Part shown: positions 16,601 to 24,428 of the stretch, in pieces
How positions within the stretch are numbered: position 1 is the stretch's first letter
Layout: each line of letters opens with the position of its first letter
Source of the DNA: Phycisphaeraceae bacterium
GTDB lineage: Bacteria; Planctomycetota; Phycisphaerae; Phycisphaerales; UBA1924
Assembly (NCBI GenBank): GCA_020639195.1
Contig: JACKHB010000005.1
Span: 124,001 to 188,000 of the forward strand
Direction: 5' to 3'
Length of the DNA stretch: 64,000 nt
The notes under the pieces: generated by a model
Databases searched by the model: none
What the model saw: the letters and a program-made list of their open reading frames with translations, nothing else
What the model was told of the DNA's origin: nothing
Program-made: the position numbers and the translations under genes

Positions 16601-16794
16601 GCGAGTTCCGGGTGGGGAACCTGTACCTGAACCGCGGGATCACTGGGGCAATCGTGGGGCGGCACCCCTTTGGCGGGTTCGGGATGTCGGGGGTGGGGAG
16701 CAAGGCGGGGGGGCTGGAGTACCTGCTGCAGTTCGTGGAGCCGCGGGCGTGCGCGGAGAACATGATGCGGCGGGGGTTTGCGCCGGAGTTGTGA
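13693..16794 (+). CDS. putA: Bifunctional proline dehydrogenase / delta-1-pyrroline-5-carboxylate dehydrogenase
   Basis: The 1033-residue protein oxidises proline to glutamate in two steps. The FAD-dependent proline dehydrogenase barrel spans about 40-440, with VNFDMEHDQLKALTLDLF, RLVKGAYWDYE and LGSHNARSIA. The aldehyde dehydrogenase domain follows from about 500, with SPWNFPLAIATGM, ILKPAEQTPG, FTGSKAVGL, EMGGKNALIVD and the catalytic Cys C815 in GQKCSACSR. It lacks the N-terminal ribbon-helix-helix of E. coli PutA, so it is enzymatic only (a short PutA). Electrons should pass to membrane quinone. It is a single gene followed by a GC-rich hairpin. Confidence 0.95.
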   Translation: MALFSKKSKASPGAGRDAVRLTGGSDAAEARILELGRELLDRARDHKAGVLSAKFYSDKLMNWSMKDHGFKVQLFRFVDTFPMLTTPEMIHDHLVDYLSQPGVKVPATIDLGLKAGGLAKGLMGKTIAGQIRSMAQKFIAGTDAASALPRLKELWEDGIGFSVDLLGEACISDPEADAYRDKYLDLIQNLPGTVAGWKGQERLERDHVGEVPRVNVSIKISSLAAKVDPIDQDASIERLMVRLLPILEVARDKGVFVNFDMEHDQLKALTLDLFRRCVERIEFHAGLAMQAYLKSGERDAREIAAWARGLNRPVTVRLVKGAYWDYETIHAEMQGWPNPVWTRKWETDACFERMSEVFLDATPRKAGEGGIRLALGSHNARSIAAALAGLERRSLPREAIELQMLHGMADQLKYAASEMGLRVREYVPVGEMIPGMAYLVRRLLENTSNESWLKAGFLDNADPSALLARPGAVGADARANGEAAGEAKPDLYMQAAERHRLSPAVEGVGDGKAFVNEPVRDFANASQREAFGAAVRRAVVPKVANDTPAERAIEMVNRAQGAFAAWRDVPARVRAGVLVRAAAIMRARRDELSGVMVKEAGKTWREADADTCEAIDFCEFYARCAAPLFERGRMGRFIGELDEHWHQARGVAVVISPWNFPLAIATGMTVASLVTGNTTILKPAEQTPGIARLLCEIVWEALGEALAKGRDGARPEDVLQFCPGQGETVGAALVRDPRVALIAFTGSKAVGLDILHASAPPSPFAGGDVSGLTHVKRVVCEMGGKNALIVDASADLDEAVVSVRQSAFGFQGQKCSACSRVIVVDEEGESGPHMTHFLRRFVEATRALIIGDPADASTDVGPVIDESAATGIRRFVEIAKKEGCRVELEMELPEGDAFVAANRGRFIAPTIFSGVTPEHTIAREEIFGPVVAVLHAKDFGRALEIANGVPYKLTGGVYTRKPAHIERAKREFRVGNLYLNRGITGAIVGRHPFGGFGMSGVGSKAGGLEYLLQFVEPRACAENMMRRGFAPEL

Positions 16795-16805
16795 GGCAAA
16801 GAGAA

Positions 16806-16829
16806 CGGCCCGCCGCGATGGGCGGGCCG
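16806..16829. terminator. GC-rich hairpin between putA and the convergent small gene
   Basis: CGGCCCGCC (16806-16814) and GGCGGGCCG (16821-16829) form a nine-pair stem with a six-base loop, 11 bp after the putA stop and 23 bp before the convergent gene's stop. There is no T-run on either strand, so termination efficiency is uncertain. Confidence 0.5.
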
Positions 16830-16852
16830 CGAGGGTTCGATAGAGGGGCGGG

Positions 16853-16960
16853 TCAGAGGACCGAGGCGCCCCCGGCGATCAGCGCGAGCCAGAGCAGGCC
16901 CTTGATGGTGAAGAAGGCGAGGGCGGCGAGTCCGGCGTGCCTTGCGTGAGCGAGCCGCAT
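16853..16960 (-). CDS. 35-residue membrane peptide
   Basis: The product begins MRLAHARHAGLAALAFFTIK and continues with a hydrophobic LLWLALIAGGASV stretch, giving a single predicted membrane helix after a positively charged N-terminus (cytoplasmic by the positive-inside rule). AGGAG lies eight bases before the ATG. It begins 28 bp after the mddA-like stop on the same strand, so it is probably the third gene of that operon. No family is recognised. Short proteins with FFTIKGLLWL-like segments are easily missed by gene finders. Confidence 0.6.
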   Translation of the reverse strand: MRLAHARHAGLAALAFFTIKGLLWLALIAGGASVL

Positions 16961-16988
16961 GTGGTGTTCTCCTGTGGGGTGGGGTGGC

Positions 16989-17786
16989 TCAGGCGCGCTG
17001 GCGGGCGCGGCGGGGAAGCGGGACCAGCCCCCGGACGCGCCGGCGATAGTCGAGATAATCGGCGCCGTGCTCGGCGACGAGGTCGCGCTCTTCGACGTGG
17101 GTGCCGAAGAAGATGTAGGCGGTTGTCATGATCGCGAAGAACAGGTGCCCGACGGTCATGGTGGGCGTGGACCAGAAGGCGATCAGGAACCCGAGCATGA
17201 GGGGATGGCGCACGAGCTTGTAGATGCCGGTGAGGCGGAATCCGACGGGGCCATACGTGCGAGCGCGGAGGGCGAGCCAGACCTGGCGGAGGCCGAAGAG
17301 GTCGAAGTGGTTGATGAGAAAGGAGGAGTAGAGGACGATTCCGTATCCGAGGAGGGAGAGGAGGCTCAGGCCCCAGACCAGCGCGGGGTGCGTGGTGTGC
17401 CAGACGACCTCCGGCAGCGGCCGCCACTGCCAGTACATGAGCAGCAGGATGCTGCTGGCGAGCAGCACGAAGATGCTGCGCTCCATGGACCTGGGGACGA
17501 TGCGGGTCCACCAGCGCTTGAAGGCCGGGCGGGCCATGATCGTGTGCTGCACCACGAACGCGAGGAGCAGGGCGCCGTTGATCAGCAGCGAGGGAATCAG
17601 CGGGCCGGGCGTGCCCGAGTCGATGGACTTGGGCACGACCCAGTTGCCGACGAACCCGATCGCGTATGTGAACGCGATGAAGAAGACGGCGTAAGAGAAG
17701 AGGCCGAATGCGAACACCCCGAATCGTGACGTGGCGGATGGACGCTCGGCCAATCGGGGCTGGACGGCTGCGGGAATGGCGGACAT
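16989..17786 (-). CDS. mddA: Methanethiol S-methyltransferase-like membrane protein (NnrU/ICMT superfamily)
   Basis: The 265-residue protein has five to six membrane helices and the motifs of MddA: NHFDLFGLRQVWLALR, then YKLVRHPLMLGFLIAFWSTPTMTVGHL and GTHVEERDLVAEHGADYLDYRRRV near the C-terminus, where SAM binds in this superfamily. MddA makes dimethyl sulfide from methanethiol using SAM. The length matches the family. Its ATG shares an A with the upstream stop (TGATG), so translation is coupled to the short SAM-binding-like protein. The symbol reflects family resemblance; the substrate is unproven. Confidence 0.75.
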   Translation of the reverse strand: MSAIPAAVQPRLAERPSATSRFGVFAFGLFSYAVFFIAFTYAIGFVGNWVVPKSIDSGTPGPLIPSLLINGALLLAFVVQHTIMARPAFKRWWTRIVPRSMERSIFVLLASSILLLMYWQWRPLPEVVWHTTHPALVWGLSLLSLLGYGIVLYSSFLINHFDLFGLRQVWLALRARTYGPVGFRLTGIYKLVRHPLMLGFLIAFWSTPTMTVGHLFFAIMTTAYIFFGTHVEERDLVAEHGADYLDYRRRVRGLVPLPRRARQRA

Positions 17787-18139
17787 CAACGGTCTCCTAT
17801 GCGTGAGTGACGAGACTGGATGGCGCGAGGCCAGAGGGCCCGCGACGGCGGGTTCGGGTCTGGGTGATCGCGCCCCACGAAGGGCGCGATGGCGTTGCGG
17901 TGCCTGACAGTGATCCGGTCGCACAGACCCTGGGAGAACACAGACTCTCGCGCGTGGTCCACCGCGTTCCAATCGGACGCGTACAGCTCGACTTGCACCG
18001 TGGGGTGTGTGAGCGCGATGCTCAGGGCGAGGCGTTCGGAGCCCAGCACGAGCACCCGAGATCGGCCGGGCGTGCGGTGAGATCCTCGCTCGGGAAGAGG
18101 GCGGGATGGGCTTGCTGTGGGAGTGGGTCGCATACCCAT
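17786..18139 (-). CDS. Short protein resembling a partial SAM-methyltransferase domain
   Basis: The 117-residue reading frame contains SRVLVLGSERLALSIALTH, QVELYASDWNAVDHARESV and LCDRITVRHRNAIAPF, which parallels motif I, the acidic strand 2 and the DRVTxxxGDA segment of class I methyltransferases. The glycine-rich motif I is degenerate (LGSERLA in place of GCGTG) and the catalytic half is absent. It ends in a TGATG overlap with mddA, which argues that it is translated. It could be a decayed methyltransferase fragment retained for coupling, or a small regulatory protein. The start is either 18139 or 18133. Confidence 0.45.
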   Translation of the reverse strand: MGMRPTPTASPSRPLPERGSHRTPGRSRVLVLGSERLALSIALTHPTVQVELYASDWNAVDHARESVFSQGLCDRITVRHRNAIAPFVGRDHPDPNPPSRALWPRAIQSRHSRIGDR

Positions 18140-18232
18140 GAAGGCAGGAAACCCGGGCCTCGCCCTTGGTGGAATGTTCAGAATCTTTGACCGGACCGTA
18201 CAATGGCCGGATTCATGGGTTGGAGCGGGTGC

Positions 18233-18817
18233 ATGGGGGCAGAGGCCAACGCGACCGAACTGCTCCGGGCGATCGGCGAGGGCGACCGGCGGGCCGCGGA
18301 CGAACTTCTTGCGGTCGTGTACGAGGAGTTGCGGGGTCTCGCGGCGAGGTACCTTCGCCAGGAGCGGGCCGGGCACACCCTTCAGCCGACGGCGCTGGTG
18401 CATGAGGCGTACGTGAGACTGGTCGGCGGTGCGCAGCCGGATTGGCAGGGGCGAGCGCACTTTCTGGCTGTGGCCGCGAGAGCGATGAGAAACGCGCTGG
18501 TCAACCATGCGCTGGCCCGCAAGGCCGAGAAGCGTGGCGGGGGCCGGACGGCCGTGAGTCTGGAGGCGGGCCTGATCGCGCGCCCTGCCGCGGAACTCGA
18601 CGCGATCGAGTTGAGCGAAGCGATCGAGCGCTTGTCGGCGCTGGATGAGCGCAAAGCGCGCCTCATCGAGATGCGGTTCTTCGCTGGAATGACGATGGAC
18701 GAGTGTGCGTCGGCGCTCGGGGTATCGCTGTCGACGGCCGAGGCCGACTGGCGATTCGCGCGGGCGTGGCTGGCCAGAGCGCTCGCGGAGGATGAGGCGG
18801 CGGGCGGCGAGTCGTGA
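18233..18817 (+). CDS. ECF-type RNA polymerase sigma factor
   Basis: The 194-residue protein has sigma region 2 features (LLAVVYEELRGLAARYLRQE, then LQPTALVHEAYVRLVG) and a region 4 helix-turn-helix (MTMDECASALGVSLSTAEADWRFARAWL). This is the planctomycete ECF group usually paired with a Ser/Thr kinase. The ATG at 18233 gives MGAEANATELLRAI, the usual start for the group; 18203 would add ten residues. Its TGA overlaps the kinase GTG (GTGA). No separate anti-sigma factor is present, and control by phosphorylation from the coupled kinase is the usual model for such pairs. Confidence 0.9.
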   Translation: MGAEANATELLRAIGEGDRRAADELLAVVYEELRGLAARYLRQERAGHTLQPTALVHEAYVRLVGGAQPDWQGRAHFLAVAARAMRNALVNHALARKAEKRGGGRTAVSLEAGLIARPAAELDAIELSEAIERLSALDERKARLIEMRFFAGMTMDECASALGVSLSTAEADWRFARAWLARALAEDEAAGGES

Positions 18818-21800
18818 CGCCCGAACGGTTCCGGCAGGTCGAGGAGGTGTTCCGGGCGTCACTCGAAGTGGAGCCGAATGTCCGACTCGAGTTCGTGCGC
18901 CAAACCTGTGCCGCCGACCACGAGCTCCGTGAGCACGTGCTGAGTCTTCTTGAGCACGACAAGGCGGGCGGCATCGAGCCGGATCCCGCGTTTCAGACGG
19001 CCGTGCGGGGTGCGGTCGAATCGGCGATGCGCGACTCGGGATCGGGCGTCACGCCCACGCGCGTCGGGTCGTACCGGATCATCCGGGAGCTTGGCGCGGG
19101 CGGCTTCGGAGTCGTGTATCTCGCCGAGCAGGATCGACCGCGGCGGACGGTGGCGCTCAAGCTGCTGCGGACCGCGTTCGCGTCGGGAGAATCGGCGCGG
19201 CGATTCGAGTACGAAGCGCGGATTCTGGCCAGGCTCCGCCATCCCGGGATCGCGCAGATCTACGAGGCTGGGGTCGCGGAAGTGCGCATGAGCGATGCGT
19301 CGGGCGCCGACCTGACCCTGAGCCAGCCGTTCCTGGCGCTGGAGTATGTCGAGGGGCCCAACATCATCGACTTCGCCCGGGGCGACGATGGAGCGTGGCC
19401 GCCGCTGCCGGTGCGAGATCGGCTCGCACTGTTTGCAAGGGCGTGTGATGCGCTGCAGCACGCGCATCAGCACGGCGTCATCCACAGGGATCTCAAGCCC
19501 GACAACATCCTGGTCGCGTGCGAGGGCCCCGAGGGCGGCGGCGACACCGGCGAGCCGTCGAGTGACTCCGGCTCGCGCCTGACGGGCGTGAGGCCGAAGC
19601 TGCTCGACTTCGGGGTGGCGCGGGTCAGCGAGCCCGACGAGGACCTCACCAGGGCCGTGACGGCGACCGGTCGCATGGTCGGGACGCTCGCGTACATGAG
19701 TCCAGAGCAGGTCTCGGGAGATCGAGGTGAGATCGACACACGATCGGACGTGTACGCGATGGGCGTGCTGCTGTACCAATTGATGGTCGATGCCCTGCCG
19801 TACGATGTGCGCGGCGTCGCGCTGCACGAGGCTTCCAGGATCATCCGCGAGCGCGAGCCGCCCACGATTCGATCGCTTGATCGCGCCATCCGCGACGAGG
19901 TGAATGCGGTGATTCGGTCCGCGATGGCCAAGGAGCGCTCGCGACGCTATGCGTCCGTCGGCGAGTTCGCGGCGGACATCAGGCGCATCCTGCGGGGCGA
20001 GCCCATCGCGGCAAGGCGAGGGAGCGGGTGGTATGTGCTCCGCAAGACGATGTGGCGCCACCGCGTCATGCTCGGGGTTGGCGCCTCGTTTCTCGTTCTC
20101 CTCGCCGCGTCGTCTGTCATCGGATGGACCCTGTATGGCGTTGCGCAGCGAGCGCGCGTGCAGAACCGGGCGCTGTTGAGGGAGTCGTACCTCAGCCAGG
20201 CCCGCGCGACGCTCGCGGCGGGAGCGATCGGGCGCCGGTTCGAGACGCTCGGTCTCCTTCGCAAAGCCGCGGACATTCGGTCAGGGGCGGACGTGAGGTC
20301 CGAGGCGATCGCGGCGATCTGCGAGGCGGACTTCGAGCCCGTCGCGGCACGCGCCTGGCCTCGGGAAGGGGCGTGGCGACCGGCGGGCGACGGGACGCTC
20401 GCCGTCGCGCCCACGGTCGGAGGGGTGGACGTATTCGATCCCGTCTCGGGCACGATTCGATCGCTGCGGGGCGGACCGGGATTCTCTCCGTCTCAGACGT
20501 TGGTCACCCGTTCGAACGAACGGGTCGCGTCGATGTTCAACGTCGGAGATGGGGCCGAGGTTGTGATCTGGAGTGCTCAAGATGGCTCCGTGCGGGCCCG
20601 AATTCACGGATCAGTCGCCCGCGCACCGATGGCGTGGATTGGAAGGGATCGCGCGGAGCGGCTCGTGCTCGTGAATGAGCCTGGCGTTGTCTCGGTGTTC
20701 GACCCGGACTCGGGTGAGCGTCTCGCCGGGGTGGAGTTGGCCGAGCCGCCAACTCTGCTCTGCGTCAGTCCGAATGGAGCGCGGCTTGCTGGGCTCAGCG
20801 GCGACGGGCTCAGGCTCGGGGTCGTGGGCATGGAGGACGGTGAGCCCATTGCCTCGATCACCAGCGGCGTCTCGCTTCGATCAGTCTGTTGGAGCGACGA
20901 CGGTGAGCAGGTGCTTGCGGGAGGAAGCGACGGGCGCATCTATCGATGGGACGCGCGGGGCTGGGCGCCCCTCGGCCCGCTGGTCGGCCACCGCGCGGCG
21001 GTGGTTTCTCTCCAGTCGAGGGATGACGTCGTTCTCTCGTCGTCCTGGGATGGCACGGTCCGGATCTGGGACCTGGAACGGGGCGAGCAGAAGTTCGCGC
21101 CGATCAATGGCGTAGAAGCGGGGGGGCTCAACGGCCGAGAGCTCGCATTGTTCGGCGCGAGTGAGGTTCGAGTGCTGCGCTTTGCCGACGACGTGCCCCG
21201 CACCGACGTTCCGCTCCCGGGCAGACTCGGATCGCAGGCGTCCCTCGATTTCAGCGATGATGGGCTGCTGCTGGCCGTCGCGGGGCTTGGCGGCGCCTTC
21301 GTGCTCGATGCGCAGACGTGGAGCGTTCATCAGCTCTTGGGCGAGTTGACCCGGAGTGTGGTGTTTCCGAGGTCGGGCCCGAACCTCGTCGGCGTCATCG
21401 ACGGCTCGCTGGTCGCGTGGGACCGTGATTCCGCAGGAAACTGGGTCCAACACGGAGAGCCTCTCTGGAACGGGCCTGCGCTGGCTTCGGCGAGCCACCA
21501 TCCCGACGGCGCCGGTGTCGTCATCTACGACGGGCAGCGAGTCGTTCGGGTCGATGTCGTGACCGGCGAGATCACGGAGCTTGCAACATCGCTCGGATCG
21601 CTTGAACGCCCGGTACTGGACGAGTCGGGCCGCTGGCTGTTTCTGGGCACGTGGCGTGGCGCGCCGGCGAGGGTTGTTGACACTCGGACGGGGAAGGATG
21701 CGCTTCGATTCGATGATTCCAGCGTCCGAGGCTCGATGAGCCCCGACGCGAGCGTGCTGACGGTCGGAAGGCCCGGCGTGCTGGAGGCATACCGAGTCGG

Positions 21801-22110
21801 GGAATGGCAGAGCCCGACCCGCATCGCGCTGCCGGCATCGAACCCGCCCGGGATCGCCGGGGCGTCGGCCGTTTCACCCGACGGACGGTTGCTGGCGTAT
21901 GTGGTCGCGCCACATACCCTGTGCCTTGCCGACGCCGCTTCGGGCGAGACGCTTGCATCGCTGCCGAATCCGCAGCGGTTTGGAATACCGGAGATTCTGT
22001 TCAGCCCCGACGGCCGGCTCCTGGTCGCGCTCACGCTGGAGGATCGCCTGATCGTCTGGCACATCGACCAGATCCGGCACGGACTGGCGCAGTGTGCGAT
22101 GGACTGGTAG
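18814..22110 (+). CDS. Transmembrane Ser/Thr protein kinase with C-terminal WD40-type propeller
   Basis: The 1098-residue protein has a Hanks-type kinase domain at about 85-400: the ATP loop ELGAGGFGVVYLAEQD, the VALKLL lysine, VIHRDLKPDN catalytic loop, LLDFGVAR and MSPEQ. A membrane helix follows (about 410-435, MLGVGASFLVLLAASSVIGW), then around 600 residues of degenerate WD40-like repeats with SWDGTVRIWDLERGEQ. The 60 N-terminal residues (RFRQVEEVFRASLEVEP) are typical of planctomycete kinases. The propeller would be on the far side of the membrane and could sense a ligand, the kinase acting on the coupled sigma factor. Translation is coupled by GTGA. Confidence 0.92.
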   Translation: MTPERFRQVEEVFRASLEVEPNVRLEFVRQTCAADHELREHVLSLLEHDKAGGIEPDPAFQTAVRGAVESAMRDSGSGVTPTRVGSYRIIRELGAGGFGVVYLAEQDRPRRTVALKLLRTAFASGESARRFEYEARILARLRHPGIAQIYEAGVAEVRMSDASGADLTLSQPFLALEYVEGPNIIDFARGDDGAWPPLPVRDRLALFARACDALQHAHQHGVIHRDLKPDNILVACEGPEGGGDTGEPSSDSGSRLTGVRPKLLDFGVARVSEPDEDLTRAVTATGRMVGTLAYMSPEQVSGDRGEIDTRSDVYAMGVLLYQLMVDALPYDVRGVALHEASRIIREREPPTIRSLDRAIRDEVNAVIRSAMAKERSRRYASVGEFAADIRRILRGEPIAARRGSGWYVLRKTMWRHRVMLGVGASFLVLLAASSVIGWTLYGVAQRARVQNRALLRESYLSQARATLAAGAIGRRFETLGLLRKAADIRSGADVRSEAIAAICEADFEPVAARAWPREGAWRPAGDGTLAVAPTVGGVDVFDPVSGTIRSLRGGPGFSPSQTLVTRSNERVASMFNVGDGAEVVIWSAQDGSVRARIHGSVARAPMAWIGRDRAERLVLVNEPGVVSVFDPDSGERLAGVELAEPPTLLCVSPNGARLAGLSGDGLRLGVVGMEDGEPIASITSGVSLRSVCWSDDGEQVLAGGSDGRIYRWDARGWAPLGPLVGHRAAVVSLQSRDDVVLSSSWDGTVRIWDLERGEQKFAPINGVEAGGLNGRELALFGASEVRVLRFADDVPRTDVPLPGRLGSQASLDFSDDGLLLAVAGLGGAFVLDAQTWSVHQLLGELTRSVVFPRSGPNLVGVIDGSLVAWDRDSAGNWVQHGEPLWNGPALASASHHPDGAGVVIYDGQRVVRVDVVTGEITELATSLGSLERPVLDESGRWLFLGTWRGAPARVVDTRTGKDALRFDDSSVRGSMSPDASVLTVGRPGVLEAYRVGEWQSPTRIALPASNPPGIAGASAVSPDGRLLAYVVAPHTLCLADAASGETLASLPNPQRFGIPEILFSPDGRLLVALTLEDRLIVWHIDQIRHGLAQCAMDW

Positions 22111-22150
22111 CCGTCCGGCGCGGCGGGCCTGTCCGTAGAGTCTGAAGCCG

Positions 22151-22235
22151 GGCCCTGTGGCGGAATGGCAGACGCGGCGGACTTAAAATCCGCTTCCTCG
22201 TATGGGGAGTGTGGGTTCAAATCCCACCGGGGCCA
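22151..22235 (+). tRNA. tRNA-Leu (UAA)
   Basis: An 85-base class II tRNA with acceptor arms GGCCCTG/CGGGGCC, anticodon loop CTTAAAA between GCGGA and TCCGC, a long variable arm, and a fully paired T arm (GTGGG/CCCAC) around TTCAAAT. The discriminator base is A and CCA is not encoded. Confidence 0.96.
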
Positions 22236-22265
22236 CGTCGACCGATCGGCCTTCATCACGCCCCG

Positions 22266-23000
22266 TTATGCGGATGGATCCCGGTTCGTGGTGTCATGCG
22301 GATCTTCGCGGCGCGGTCCGTACCAGATGTCGAGCCCCTCACGCGATCGCACGCTCGAGCGTGGGTGCCGGACCAGCCTCAAAATTTCACGGCCGATCTC
22401 TCTCCCCGAATAGGCGCGGAGCTTCCGTCCAGAAGTCGTGACACGGGCGCGGGTGAGGACGAATCGACCCTGCCTCTTGATCATCTTTGCAAACGCCATC
22501 TCCTCACTGGCGAAAAGGTCTTCGTTCCAGCCACCTCCGTCCTCGAAGGCTCGTCGCGTGCAGAACATCGAAGCGCCGCCGGATACTCTGATCATTCGGA
22601 ACAGCAGTTGTGTCGCGGCGAGCGTTGGTCGGGCCCACATTGGAATCACTCCGTCAAAGCGAACGGGGCAGCCTCCCCCGGCGGCGCCGCGCTCCATCGC
22701 TCGCATCGCTTGCGCCAATACCTCTGAATTGATCCACGTGTCCGCATCGACGAAGAACAGGAGTTCGCCGGTCCCGGCTCGCGCGGCGGCGTTGCGGGCG
22801 GCGGCGATCTGGCGACGGTCGATCGGGACGATCCTCGCGCCACCTTGTCTGGCGGCGGCGGCGGTGCCGTCGGTCGACGCGTCGTCGGCGACGACAACCT
22901 CATATGGGCAGCCCGCGCCGCTCGCCGCTTCGTGCAAGGCCGCAAGCGTGGAAGGAAGCAGGCGTTCTTCATTGTGAGCGGGGATGGCGAACGTGATCAT
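22266..23000 (-). CDS. Glycosyltransferase family 2 protein
   Basis: The 244-residue protein has a GT-A fold start: TFAIPAHNEERLLPSTLAAL, VVVADDASTDGTAAAA, a nucleotide-binding AARNAAARAGTGELLFFVDADTW with the DxD metal site, and GGWNEDLFASEEMAFAKMIKRQG for the acceptor side. No membrane helix is evident. It would transfer a sugar from a nucleotide-sugar donor to a lipid or polysaccharide acceptor. It is divergent from rpsP, and no other glycan genes are adjacent, so the product is not predictable. Confidence 0.88.
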   Translation of the reverse strand: MITFAIPAHNEERLLPSTLAALHEAASGAGCPYEVVVADDASTDGTAAAARQGGARIVPIDRRQIAAARNAAARAGTGELLFFVDADTWINSEVLAQAMRAMERGAAGGGCPVRFDGVIPMWARPTLAATQLLFRMIRVSGGASMFCTRRAFEDGGGWNEDLFASEEMAFAKMIKRQGRFVLTRARVTTSGRKLRAYSGREIGREILRLVRHPRSSVRSREGLDIWYGPRREDPHDTTNRDPSA

Positions 23001-23055
23001 CGGGCCGGTGTCCAAGGCGCTCTCCCGCCTTGGTACGGGTCCGGGAGGTCGGTGG

Positions 23056-23083
23056 TTGCCGCCTGCTGGGTGTCGCCTAGACT
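23056..23083 (+). promoter_or_regulatory. Possible rpsP promoter
   Basis: TTGCCG (23056-23061) and TAGACT (23078-23083) are separated by 16 bp and lie 61 bp before the rpsP start. Both are four-of-six matches to the housekeeping consensus. Confidence 0.4.
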
Positions 23084-23144
23084 TGCCGTCCCGCTCCGGG
23101 TGGCCCCGGGCAGGGCTCTGGACGGTGCCAGACAGGAGTCTTCC

Positions 23145-23528
23145 GTGGTTCGAATCCGAATGAAGCGCATGGGTCGCACGCATCGCCCGTTCTATCGCAT
23201 CGGGGCGGTGGATAGCCGTGAGCCCAGGGACGGCAAGTTCATCGAGCAACTCGGTTGGTACAACCCGATCGAGGGCGACAAGACCAAGCAGGTGGAGTTG
23301 AAGACCGACAGGATCAAGTTCTGGCTGGATCAGGGCGCCCAGCCGAGCGACACGGTGAAGGATCTGCTTGGTCGGCAGAATCTGCTCCCGGGCAAGATGA
23401 AGTCCGAGTGGGAGGCCAAGCGGGCCACCGATCGGGCTCGCGTGGCGAAGAAGAAGGCCGATGAGGCCGCGGCCGCCGCGGCGGCGGCTGAGCCGGAAGC
23501 CAAGACGGACGCGGTGTCCGCGGAATAG
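23145..23528 (+). CDS. rpsP: 30S ribosomal protein S16
   Basis: The 127-residue protein begins VRIRMKRMGRTHRPFYRI and has the S16 signature through YNPIEGDKTKQVELKTDRIKFWLDQGAQPSDTV. The GTG start at 23145 has AGGAG six bases upstream. After about residue 85 it has a Lys/Ala-rich tail beyond the usual 80-90 residue core, common in some phyla. It binds 16S rRNA early in 30S assembly. In many bacteria rimM lies between rpsP and trmD; here trmD follows directly after a hairpin. Confidence 0.95.
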   Translation: MVRIRMKRMGRTHRPFYRIGAVDSREPRDGKFIEQLGWYNPIEGDKTKQVELKTDRIKFWLDQGAQPSDTVKDLLGRQNLLPGKMKSEWEAKRATDRARVAKKKADEAAAAAAAAEPEAKTDAVSAE

Positions 23529-23559
23529 GCCCTCTAATCACGGATTCCTGATGAAGCGG

Positions 23560-23594
23560 CGGCCGGTCCCGACAGGGCCGGCCGTTTGTCTTGT
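23560..23594 (+). terminator. Intrinsic terminator or attenuator between rpsP and trmD
   Basis: CGGCCGGTCCC (23560-23570) pairs with GGGCCGGCCG (23575-23584) with one bulged T and a GACA loop, followed by TTTGTCTTGT. It would lower trmD expression relative to rpsP. Confidence 0.65.
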
Positions 23595-23625
23595 GCGACG
23601 GCGAGGCCTCTACGCTGTAAGGGAG

Positions 23626-24399
23626 ATGGGGCTGCGCATCGACGTGCTGACGACGTTTCCGGAGGTGTTTGCGCCCAAGGGCCCTGGCGCGCTCGGGGTG
23701 AGCATTCCCGCTCGAGCCCGCGCCGCGGGCCTCGTGGAGTGGCACGCCGCGGACATCCGCGAATTCACCGACAGCAAGCACGACAAGGTGGACGACAGGC
23801 CGTTCGGCGGCGGGCCGGGTATGGTCATGACGTGCCAGCCGATTTGGGATGCGGTCAGCGCGGTCGAGGCGAGCGACCCACGGCCGGCGACCCGGGTCCT
23901 GCTCACGCCGCAGGGGACGCGTCTGACGCAGCCGATCGTCGAGGATCTGTCGCGGCGAGAACGATTGCTGCTGATCTGCGGCCGCTACGAGGGCATCGAC
24001 GAGCGCGTGATCCAGAGGCTGGCGCCCATGGAACTTTCGGTGGGCGACTTCGTGCTCAGTGGAGGCGAGATCGCGGCGCTCGTTCTGATCGATGCGGTTG
24101 TTCGTCTGATCCCGGGCGTGCTCGGAGACGAGGAATCCGCGCTCCAGGACAGCTTTGGGATCGTTCCGAGTCGTGATCCCGATGGCTCGCCGGTGCCGCC
24201 CGGGCTGATGGACTCACTTGGAATCCCTGGTGCCGCGCGGCTCTTGGACTGTCCGCATTACACGCGCCCTCGTGAGTGGATGGGCATGGAGGTGCCCGAG
24301 GTGCTCCTGAGCGGAGATCACTCCGCCGTGGCGCGCTGGCGGCTGGAGCAGATGCTCAAACGAACGCGCGAGCGGAGGCCGGACCTCCTCGACGAGTGA
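23626..24399 (+). CDS. trmD: tRNA (guanine-N1)-methyltransferase
   Basis: The 257-residue SPOUT enzyme makes m1G37 in tRNAs with a G at position 36. Diagnostic motifs are RIDVLTTFPEVF, KVDDRPFGGGPGMVM, LLICGRYEGIDERV, the trefoil-knot SAM site with ELSVGDFVLSGGE, and the C-terminal PHYTRPREWMGMEVPEVLLSGDH. The catalytic Asp in FTDSKHDKVDD is present. The ATG at 23626 has GGGAG immediately before it. It lies just after rpsP, as expected, but rimM and rplS are missing from the neighbourhood. Confidence 0.95.
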   Translation: MGLRIDVLTTFPEVFAPKGPGALGVSIPARARAAGLVEWHAADIREFTDSKHDKVDDRPFGGGPGMVMTCQPIWDAVSAVEASDPRPATRVLLTPQGTRLTQPIVEDLSRRERLLLICGRYEGIDERVIQRLAPMELSVGDFVLSGGEIAALVLIDAVVRLIPGVLGDEESALQDSFGIVPSRDPDGSPVPPGLMDSLGIPGAARLLDCPHYTRPREWMGMEVPEVLLSGDHSAVARWRLEQMLKRTRERRPDLLDE

Positions 24400-24428
24400 A
24401 GTCGTGGCCCCAACGGAGCCGGGGCCGT

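Noticed and set aside
13609..16665. A 1018-codon open frame on the minus strand across putA
   Set aside because: It is antisense to a complete PutA with all catalytic motifs; the translated product is Arg/His/Pro-rich with no domain. Long antisense frames are expected at this GC content.
17807..18190. A 127-codon plus-strand frame
   Set aside because: No ribosome binding site or domain; the opposite strand carries the frame coupled to mddA.
18181..18232. TACAAT before the sigma factor as a promoter
   Set aside because: The nearest TTGACC is only six bases away and no -35 lies at 16-18 bp.
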